This document shows, in pieces, positions 11,272-17,124 of a DNA stretch of 17,124 bases (the stretch's first letter is position 1; each line of letters starts with the position of its first letter). The DNA is taken from contig DETV01000050.1 of NCBI GenBank assembly GCA_002361775.1, positions 1 through 17,124 of the forward strand, in the 5' to 3' direction. This stretch comes from Eubacterium sp. UBA3279. GTDB taxonomy: Bacteria > Bacillota > Clostridia > Lachnospirales > Lachnospiraceae. Made by a program: the position numbers and the translations under genes. Under the pieces are notes generated by a model. The model made no database searches. It saw only the letters and a program-made list of their open reading frames with translations, and was not told where the DNA came from.

Positions 11272-14200
11272 CCATATACCACCCCCCTGTCTCTTAATAC
11301 TCTGTCAAGTTTTCTTCCGCCGATATTTAACTCAATATTAGCTTCTTTGAGTACTGTTTTTATGATTTTTGTTGTAGACGCCTCAAAGGCTTTTGTCAGT
11401 TCCTGGTAATCACTTCCGCCTGCACGACTTTTTAAATTTATTCCCTGTGTTCCGTAATAACTTTCCTGTATTTTGGGGATTTCCACTGATTCTTTAATCA
11501 TTCTGTTTAAATCCTTGACTCCCTCTTTATATCCCGTCCCTTGTCCCTCTGCCATGGAAAGACCAATTCTTTTGAATTTTTTGGATGGAGAATTGATTTC
11601 CAAATCCTTATTTGCTTGTCTGACCGCCGATGCGCATACACTGGCTACAGCGTTTATTACCAGCGATCTTCCTGCAAGGATTCCCGACGCCATCCCCGCT
11701 GACAGATTGTATCCTGTTGCATAAAGACTTCCCACATTAGCCGCCTTAGAATGTACTGTACTCGCAAGAGAAGAAGCAGCTTCTGTGGCGCTTGATTTTC
11801 CGGCATTGATTCCCATTCTTAAACCGGACGGTAAATTTCTTCCCACTGCCATGTATGCAGCTACCGAAAGGGTCGTTGTTGTTCTAGTCAAAATTCCCGT
11901 AGTCATCATAGTGACTGCGTTCATCGTTGCAGGCTGTCCCGTATTAATTCCCATTCTCAGTCCATCCGGAATGCTTTTTCCTGCCTTTTTAAACTTTGAT
12001 GGTGCCAGATCTACGTCAATCTTTTTAATTACTTTTTGCGACATCTGACTTGCTGCTTGTTCTGCGATATGCGTAGATGTTTTTAATCCTATCGCTAATC
12101 CTTGTACCGTATTCTTTGCGGTTTCTTTTGTTTTCCACGATGGGGATTGTACACCTGCACCCTCATTCATGCTGTCGATCATGGATTCCGTCACATTTTT
12201 TCCGGCTGCCTCTGCTTTTGCTGTCCCTGCGTTGAGTGATTCTACCAGTCCTTGTATGGACTGCTGCCCTACTCCCTCACACGCCTGTTTTACCTGCTCT
12301 TTTCCACCATTCAGTGCCGCCGTATAGCTTTCTAACATTCCCTGGACAGATTCTTGTGTTCCCTCTTTCATATCCATGGATTCTTTCCACATCTCGTTTG
12401 CCTTCTTCAGTTCTTCGTCTGACATAGAGGCAAACGTTGCTACATAAGCAGCGCCTTCTGGTCCCATTTCTGAAAGATAAGTCAGGAGATTTTGATTGAT
12501 ACCTCGATCAGCTAATTCAGCCAAATTATCTGCCCAATTACTTACGCCGTCAATCTGGCTCTGCATATTCTCCAGTAACTTTTTTGTAGTAAGATCTGTT
12601 TCGGCGTTAAATTCTTCAAACATATTCATCTGGCTATTTAACACATCCGAAACTGTCTGTTGAATTCCTGTATAAGTTTCTGCTACTTTTGTCGCTGTAA
12701 TCTCAGCAGCTTCCTGTTGGTTTTTTGCAGATATTTCAGCAGCCTCACTACTCTTTCCGTAAGCTTCTGCCACTTCTGCACTGGCATCAATCTGTTCCTG
12801 CATATATCCTCTGACGTTTTCATAGGTGCCGGAAAGACTATCGTAATTTTCTTGAAGTTCTTTTATGCTCTCTTTTCCCTCATCCTCCTGCTGCTTCAGA
12901 CGATCATGTTCTCCTTGTAACTCTATAATTACTCTCGATGAGTCCTGTATTGCTCCGTTATACTCTACTCTTCCGTCAACGGATTCTTCAATTATCCGGT
13001 TGATTTCCTCCTCATTGGCTTTAATTTTTTCACTGATTTCCTTATTTTTTTTCTGAGCTTCATATTTTTTCAGCTCTGCATCCACCAGCTTTTCAGAGAT
13101 TTCCGCTAGTTCTTCTTCAGCCGCTTTCGCTTTACTGAATGCGAGACTTGCTTCTATGGATTTTTCCACTGCCTTTCTGTTTTTATTGAGATTTCCTGTT
13201 TCTTTGTCTATTTCTAGCGCCAATTCTGGAAAAATTTCATTCAATTCTCCCAGAATGATTTCCATCCTCTCTTTTTCTCCGACTGTTTTATTCGTCTGAG
13301 ATTCCAGTTTATACAGCTCATCTACAAGATTATCAGCAACACCTTTTTGCGCATCCATCGTGGCAGTAGTGTTTTCCCACTGTTTCTTCATACCTCCCAT
13401 TTCTTCCGAAAGAGCATCCATCTCATCATTTAATTTTTTTGATTCTTCCAGAAGTGTCTGAGTTTCTGAAACTGTCTCACTTTCTTTGTCTTTCATGAAT
13501 ACTAATGCCGTCCCCACTGCAGTCACAGCTGTAGATAACAGTATCGCCGGATTCGCATTCATGACCATGTTTAAAGTTCCCTGTGATTCTGTTGCTAATT
13601 TTGTAGCAGATTCATAGGCTGCAATCGCCGCAGAAGCTGTCTTGTAAGTTACAATCCCTGCCACTGCCACCTCGGTCAATGGAATCAGTTTGTCTGTATT
13701 ATCAATGATTAAATCTAAGCCTTTTTCAATCCTTGGAAGATATTCTTCAATCAACGGCTCTGCTAATTTTGTCGTTACCCGTCTTCCCAGCTGTTCGATT
13801 CTTGATTCTAAGGTATCGTATTTGATGTCCTTAATCTCTTCCATGGTCCCTTTTACATCCTCGTAAGCTTCATTGGTTTTATCCAACGATGCAATTACTT
13901 TCAGGGCGTTGTCTTCACCCAGGGAACTCCATGTATTACTTGCTACCGTCAAAGCCTCTTGCTTGTTCGTGGCTTTGTTTAGATCATTGATCACGGAATA
14001 AAACACATCTTTGGTCGTAGCTTTTCCTGCCTGCCACTTTCGAAACAAATTTCCCGTCTCTTCTGAAAAAGAATCCAAACTTTCTTCGATTCTTCCATCC
14101 GACAAAGATATTCCGAATTCTTTCACGAAATCATTGACTTTATCCAGATTATAGGCACCCGAATTTAGACCATTATCCAATATTGCAAACATTTCTTTTG

Positions 14201-15311
14201 CGCTAAATCCTGCCTGCGACCATAATGGTCCATATTCCGCGATATTGTCCGCAAGCTCTCCTGATTTGTTTAGTCCATTTTGCGCTCCTGTTGCCATCAG
14301 ATCAAAAGCTTCTTGGGAAGTAAGCCCCATTTCAGCCACTAAAGTATCGATGCCCCGTATGATTTCACCAAGATCCATATTAAACACATCTCTCATGGCT
14401 ATTCCGTTTTCTGTCATTTCTTTGATGATGTTTGGGTTTGTCTCGTTTGTATATTGCTTGATCAGCGCCATGGATTCTGCAATATCTCCCATGGATTCTC
14501 CGTAATCTCCTTTATATAGATTACGCATAACACTTTCGTATCGTTCCATTTCATCCGCTGCAAGTCCTGTACTTGCTTGCAAATGTTTTGTACTGCTGTC
14601 AAGTTCTAAGGCTGTTTTTCCAGCTTCCTGAAGTCCTCCCTTAACCAGATCTATTGCTGTGTTGTATAGATTATTTTTTAGGGTTTCTGCAAATCCCCAT
14701 GTAAAGCGTTCTGCCTGTTGCGTCTTTTTTCCAAATTCGTCAATACTTGTGGCACACTGATCTGTTGCATTTTCCGCCTCTCGCATATAAGCAGCATTTT
14801 CATTCAATGCCTTGGTCGCTTTGATTGTCTGAGCCTGTGCTGTGTTCAGCTTGCTTTCCCAGTCTTTAATTCTGTTTCCTGCCCGACTGTAGGTTTCTTC
14901 CCCTTTTTCTATAGTCTTCGCAAGCTCTTCCACTGTATCTTTCTGTTTTTTTAGTTCTTCATCCGTGGTATTGGAATCCTGCTGCATCTGCGTCAAAGCC
15001 AACTGTGCTTCTTGAAGATTCTTTCGATATTCCTCCAGCTTTATTCCTACTTTTTCATAGGATGTTCTTGCATGGTCAAGACCTTTTTGTACTGCTTCCT
15101 CTTTTTCTTTATGTGCATCCAGGGTTTTCCCCAAAACCTCGTGTTTTTTTCTGAGACTATCCAGCGAGTTCGCTTGTCCTTCACTTTGTGCTTTCACAAG
15201 AGACATTTCCGATTTTAAAGTTGATAGGGATTTATTGCAGTTTGTAACATCCTGCCGGAATTGTTTTTCTCCGTCTAAAGTGATAAATGCACCAATTTTT
15301 TTACTTCCCAT
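11268..15311 (-). CDS. Tail tape measure protein
   Basis: At 1347 aa this is the longest gene here. Tape measure length sets tail length; by the usual rule of about 0.15 nm per residue this would give a tail near 200 nm (inference). An N-terminal coiled coil (about 20-195) is followed by a TP901-type core (about 215-500: SSTKHLQASTGLAADEMERY, MALIKQYTNETNP, LMATGAQNGLNKSGELADNI). A hydrophobic stretch lies near 590-620 (NPAILLSTAVTAVGTALVFM). A second long coiled coil covers about 640-870. C-terminal repeats of the form SIPDGLRMGINTG, NLPSGLRMGINAG and NLSAGMASGILAG lie roughly between 1090 and 1210. The start at 15311 has AAAAAGGTG upstream. A terminator hairpin lies only 20 bases before the start, so late transcription must pass it. 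Confidence 0.95.
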   Translation of the reverse strand: MGSKKIGAFITLDGEKQFRQDVTNCNKSLSTLKSEMSLVKAQSEGQANSLDSLRKKHEVLGKTLDAHKEKEEAVQKGLDHARTSYEKVGIKLEEYRKNLQEAQLALTQMQQDSNTTDEELKKQKDTVEELAKTIEKGEETYSRAGNRIKDWESKLNTAQAQTIKATKALNENAAYMREAENATDQCATSIDEFGKKTQQAERFTWGFAETLKNNLYNTAIDLVKGGLQEAGKTALELDSSTKHLQASTGLAADEMERYESVMRNLYKGDYGESMGDIAESMALIKQYTNETNPNIIKEMTENGIAMRDVFNMDLGEIIRGIDTLVAEMGLTSQEAFDLMATGAQNGLNKSGELADNIAEYGPLWSQAGFSAKEMFAILDNGLNSGAYNLDKVNDFVKEFGISLSDGRIEESLDSFSEETGNLFRKWQAGKATTKDVFYSVINDLNKATNKQEALTVASNTWSSLGEDNALKVIASLDKTNEAYEDVKGTMEEIKDIKYDTLESRIEQLGRRVTTKLAEPLIEEYLPRIEKGLDLIIDNTDKLIPLTEVAVAGIVTYKTASAAIAAYESATKLATESQGTLNMVMNANPAILLSTAVTAVGTALVFMKDKESETVSETQTLLEESKKLNDEMDALSEEMGGMKKQWENTTATMDAQKGVADNLVDELYKLESQTNKTVGEKERMEIILGELNEIFPELALEIDKETGNLNKNRKAVEKSIEASLAFSKAKAAEEELAEISEKLVDAELKKYEAQKKNKEISEKIKANEEEINRIIEESVDGRVEYNGAIQDSSRVIIELQGEHDRLKQQEDEGKESIKELQENYDSLSGTYENVRGYMQEQIDASAEVAEAYGKSSEAAEISAKNQQEAAEITATKVAETYTGIQQTVSDVLNSQMNMFEEFNAETDLTTKKLLENMQSQIDGVSNWADNLAELADRGINQNLLTYLSEMGPEGAAYVATFASMSDEELKKANEMWKESMDMKEGTQESVQGMLESYTAALNGGKEQVKQACEGVGQQSIQGLVESLNAGTAKAEAAGKNVTESMIDSMNEGAGVQSPSWKTKETAKNTVQGLAIGLKTSTHIAEQAASQMSQKVIKKIDVDLAPSKFKKAGKSIPDGLRMGINTGQPATMNAVTMMTTGILTRTTTTLSVAAYMAVGRNLPSGLRMGINAGKSSATEAASSLASTVHSKAANVGSLYATGYNLSAGMASGILAGRSLVINAVASVCASAVRQANKDLEINSPSKKFKRIGLSMAEGQGTGYKEGVKDLNRMIKESVEIPKIQESYYGTQGINLKSRAGGSDYQELTKAFEASTTKIIKTVLKEANIELNIGGRKLDRVLRDRGVVYG

Positions 15312-15330
15312 TTTTCACCTTTTTCCCGCT

Positions 15331-15360
15331 AAAAAAGAGGATCTGTAAAAGATCCTCTTT
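15331..15360 (-). terminator. Perfect intrinsic terminator between the small membrane gene and the tape measure gene
   Basis: AAAGAGGATC (15334-15343) pairs with GATCCTCTTT (15351-15360), 10 bp with a 7-base loop. On the minus strand the stem is followed by a run of T ending at 15331. It starts right after the stop of the small membrane-protein gene. Confidence 0.88.
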
Positions 15361-15361
15361 C

Positions 15362-15550
15362 CTACTTTTTACCTTTTTTCCTTATTACTGTAATTGTCAT
15401 TACTGGTTTATCTTTTATATGTTTCCAAATAAATTGAGCCAAATATATAATACCTACCCATAACGCAAATCTACCATCAACAAAGAGAATTAAATACAAA
15501 GCATAAAGATTAAGCAAAAGAATGATTATCGGTTTCAACATTTCTCCCAT
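15362..15550 (-). CDS. Small two-helix membrane protein, candidate lysogeny-expressed moron
   Basis: This roughly 62-aa protein has two hydrophobic segments (LKPIIILLLNLYALYLILFV and FALWVGIIYLAQFIWKHI) and a basic tail (TVIRKKGKK). AAAGGAG is at 15560-15554. The ATG at 15550 is 3 bases from it and the ATG at 15541 is 12 bases away, so the start is one of these; the frame is open to 15595 but that part holds the promoter. The gene is framed by its own promoter (15567-15595) and a strong terminator (15331-15360), unlike the tail genes around it. This is the classic form of a moron, a gene carried for use in the lysogen. Superinfection exclusion at the membrane is one possible role, by analogy with other small prophage membrane proteins. 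No family is recognised. Confidence 0.72.
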   Translation of the reverse strand: MGEMLKPIIILLLNLYALYLILFVDGRFALWVGIIYLAQFIWKHIKDKPVMTITVIRKKGKK

Positions 15551-15566
15551 CAACTCCTTTGCATAA

Positions 15567-15595
15567 AGTATATCATTTCCTTCGTTTAGCTGCAA
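15567..15595 (-). promoter_or_regulatory. Sigma-A promoter for the small membrane-protein gene
   Basis: On the minus strand TTGCAG (15595-15590), a 17-base spacer and TATACT (15572-15567). The predicted transcript would start near 15560, right at the AAAGGAG of the gene, giving a very short leader. It lies just after the chaperone extension stop at 15603. Confidence 0.7.
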
Positions 15596-15602
15596 TGATT
15601 TC

Positions 15603-15827
15603 TTACATATCCAGCATGGAAACCTTCTCTTCTTCTGTCCGGAATAACATTTTCTTCACCTCGAAATTGTATATCTTTTTATATTCGTCAAATAGATCTC
15701 TCCATTCGCCAAAATACATATATCGAATTTCATTCTTGGTAAAACCCATCTGCAGACCCATGATCACGATCCACGCAAAATTAATCTGCTGTTCTTCTTC
15801 TACTCCATCTCCTGCGTGGTCAGTCTG
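15603..15827 (-). CDS. Tail assembly chaperone frameshift extension (GT-type)
   Basis: In the -1 frame relative to the chaperone at 15800-16231, an open stretch runs from the slippery site to TAA at 15605-15603. It adds 74 residues starting QTDHAGDGVEEEQQINFAWI and ending KKMLFRTEEEKVSMLDM. It has no start codon with a ribosome binding site at its beginning, as expected for a frameshift product. The fusion would be 135 plus 74 residues, 209 aa in all. In lambda and many siphophages the long form recruits the tape measure protein while the short form coats it. The extension ends immediately before the moron promoter. Confidence 0.85.
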   Translation of the reverse strand, partial: QTDHAGDGVEEEQQINFAWIVIMGLQMGFTKNEIRYMYFGEWRDLFDEYKKIYNFEVKKMLFRTEEEKVSMLDM

Positions 15828-16231
15828 TTTTTTCTCTCAAAGCATTTTATGAATTCCTGATGTAAAATCCGAGCCATTTCTATTGGGGTTTTATCAATTG
15901 CCCGAGCTGCTTCTTTCACAGACTTAAATGGTGGTTTCTCTCCTGCGATTTCTGCTCCCTCATTCGCCATGTAATAAAAAGCTGTGTTGATATTTTTGAT
16001 TCGCGGCCACTTAAACCGCGTCTCTATCATTTCTTTTTCTTCTCCATTTTCCTCAACTTTTTTTACGATTTTTTCTCCATTTTCATCCAATTTGGGTTCC
16101 CAGTCAAGAAGACCTTCTTCAGCTTTTTCGATTGAACCAAAAATTTCCTGCAATTGTTCCAGAACAGCCATATCGCATTTAATTGGATATTTGACTCCTG
16201 ATACTTCTATAGTGTTCATTTCTTCAAACAT
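15800..16231 (-). CDS. Tail assembly chaperone, short form (G-type)
   Basis: The 143-aa protein begins MFEEMNTIEVSGVKYPIKCD and lies between the major tail protein and tape measure genes, the position of the G chaperone in siphophages. It includes an acidic, charged segment (ENGEKIVKKVEENGEEKEMI) and a helical C-terminal part (AFYYMANEGAEIAGEKPPFK, TPIEMARILHQEFIKCFER). The short form ends with LTTQEME. The slippery heptamer 8 codons before the stop allows the longer product. The start at 16231 is preceded by AAGGAG about 10 bases upstream; an internal M at codon 5 is an alternative. Confidence 0.87.
   Translation of the reverse strand: MFEEMNTIEVSGVKYPIKCDMAVLEQLQEIFGSIEKAEEGLLDWEPKLDENGEKIVKKVEENGEEKEMIETRFKWPRIKNINTAFYYMANEGAEIAGEKPPFKSVKEAARAIDKTPIEMARILHQEFIKCFERKNRLTTQEME
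15827..15833 (-). promoter_or_regulatory. Programmed -1 frameshift site A AAA AAC
   Basis: On the minus strand the zero frame reads AGA AAA AAC, which contains the heptamer A AAA AAC in the correct phase for -1 slippage. It is 8 codons before the zero-frame stop, and the -1 frame is open for 74 further codons. Confidence 0.87.
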
Positions 16232-16247
16232 TCTATTTTCTCCTTGT

Positions 16248-16805
16248 TTACGGTTCTTCTACCGGTTTGATTCCTGCTTTTGTATCCAACCAATCTTGTG
16301 CTTCCTGTTCCGTATTAAACACTTTCGTGATTTTCCATGTTCCATCATCTTCCGCAAGTGCCTGTCCGGAAAGTCCCGGAGTCTGGTACTCGATAGTATC
16401 TCCTTTGGTTTTGTAGTTGTCTGCCCCTTCTGTAAATTTGCATTTTACCAGCCATGTTGCAACATATTTTCTGATCCCGTTTACTTTTTCGATAACGTAA
16501 AATCCGTAACCCACGTATTTGCTCTCATCATTTGCGTTGAACTGGATTTCACTCTCTTCTGAAGTTTTATGTCCAAACATCTTCTCATGTGCCGTAACGG
16601 GAAGTTCTGTCGTATTTAGCGTGATGTCCGCATGTTTAAACTCTTTATCGTATTCCGCTTTCATGTTGTCTCCAAACAATGATCCTTCTGCGAATTGTGG
16701 AGTAATGCTGGTATCAATTGCTTTTCCGCACCTAAATCCATCTGTATATACTTTTCCATCTGTGTATGTAGCGATTGTTGGTTTTGCTAATCCAATATAT
16801 GCCAT
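16248..16805 (-). CDS. Major tail protein (phi13 family type)
   Basis: This 185-aa protein begins MAYIGLAKPTIATYTDGKVY and has GYGFYVIEKVNGIRKYVATW and TKGDTIEYQTPGLSGQALAE, the pattern of phi13-type siphovirus tube proteins. These assemble as stacked hexamers to form the tail tube. The start at 16805 shares one base with the stop of the preceding gene (TAATG), and GGAGGAAGAA lies just before it. The C-terminal FNTEQEAQDWLDTKAG is a short appended helix. Confidence 0.92.
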   Translation of the reverse strand: MAYIGLAKPTIATYTDGKVYTDGFRCGKAIDTSITPQFAEGSLFGDNMKAEYDKEFKHADITLNTTELPVTAHEKMFGHKTSEESEIQFNANDESKYVGYGFYVIEKVNGIRKYVATWLVKCKFTEGADNYKTKGDTIEYQTPGLSGQALAEDDGTWKITKVFNTEQEAQDWLDTKAGIKPVEEP

Positions 16806-17114
16806 TATTCTTCCTCCTCTATTTCACATTCAAATATGATGTGTCTGATATCTTCTTCTGTTAATACTGTAATTTCCGGAAAGGTAAATCCTTCCTCTGT
16901 AAGAGCGTTTCGGATTTCCTTTTTGATTCTGATAAAATTATCTGTTGCCGGGAGAAAAAAATGGAGCTGAATACTTGCTGTTACAGCTTCCACCTCATTG
17001 TCTCCCCATATTGCTCCTTTATCAGTCGCGTAATTGTAGGTAAAAAAACGTTTTTCGTCTCCTTCGTAAGTATCTGGTGCATAAGGGTAGTTGAATTTTT
17101 TTATTATCAGTCAT
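16805..17114 (-). CDS. Tail completion/terminator-like protein, with an apparent frameshift near its start
   Basis: The coding frame is open from 17110 to the stop at 16805 and reads well: FNYPYAPDTYEGDEKRFFTY, NYATDKGAIWGDNEVEAVTA, SIQLHFFLPATDNFIRIKKE, TEEDIRHIIFECEIEEEE. This resembles tail-terminator or minor-capsid proteins encoded just before the major tail gene. The frame has no ATG, GTG or TTG until 16993, which is too late. The natural start is the ATG at 17114, which overlaps an in-frame TGA of an upstream gene (ATGA) and reads MTDNKK. A run of seven A (17096-17102 on the plus strand as T7) then puts it out of frame. Removing one A restores a continuous product of about 102 aa. This could be a sequencing error, a real mutation or slippage. 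The beginning of the run is close to the window edge. Confidence 0.65.
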
Positions 17115-17124
17115 TCTATAATAA

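Noticed and set aside
15984..16562. 192-aa plus-strand frame across the chaperone and major tail genes
   Set aside because: It spans two well-supported minus-strand genes and their junction, and is cysteine- and phenylalanine-rich antisense sequence with no ribosome binding site.
1..17124. CRISPR arrays or tandem spacer-like repeats
   Set aside because: No regularly spaced direct repeats were found on reading. The only multi-copy short repeat is the 16-bp crossover core, with irregular spacing and both orientations.

Overview
The window is one end of an integrated siphovirus (prophage) in a low-GC, spore-forming Firmicute, together with a short piece of host chromosome. A Lachnospiraceae-like Clostridium relative is the best guess. 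The guess rests on the host flank (a SpoIID-type gene fused to a peptidoglycan-binding domain), the low GC, the strong Shine-Dalgarno sites and the phage gene families; no species can be named. Nearly all real genes are on the minus strand, so the phage late operon reads from right to left.

Layout. Positions 1-600 are host: a tRNA-Leu (3' end cut by the window edge) with a near-consensus promoter, and the 3' part of a SpoIID/peptidoglycan-binding gene that loses homology abruptly at about position 571, taken as one prophage end. Positions 633-4783 hold the lysis and accessory genes in reverse transcription order: amidase endolysin, BRO/KilAC antirepressor, DUF6275 protein, a tandem Tad2-like (DUF2829) candidate anti-defence protein, holin, a small membrane/coiled-coil protein, a fibre-like protein with a carbohydrate-binding-like C-terminus, and a 52-aa protein. 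An Ig-like tail protein follows at 4795-5679.

The centre (5825-8750) is the most interesting part: a compact shufflon. Four copies of a 16-bp core (AAACTCCGCTATGAAA), two in each orientation, sit exactly at the 5' ends of four alternative C-terminal tips. One tip is currently joined to the constant N-terminal half of a tail-fibre gene (8405-9271), and a complete tyrosine recombinase gene lies inside the array. The core is read in frame as N-S-A-M-K, so inversion swaps the fibre tip without breaking the frame. A fifth tip lacks an intact core, and a sixth survives only as a 3' remnant. The likely outcome is switching of phage receptor specificity.

Positions 9272-17124 are the tail module: Gp37-like tail protein, distal tail protein, tape measure, tail assembly chaperones with a -1 frameshift site (A AAA AAC), major tail protein and a tail-completion-like protein. 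Between the chaperones and the tape measure lies a small membrane-protein gene with its own promoter and terminator, which is the structure of a lysogeny-expressed moron. The first gene at the right edge appears to carry a frameshift in an A7 run near its start.
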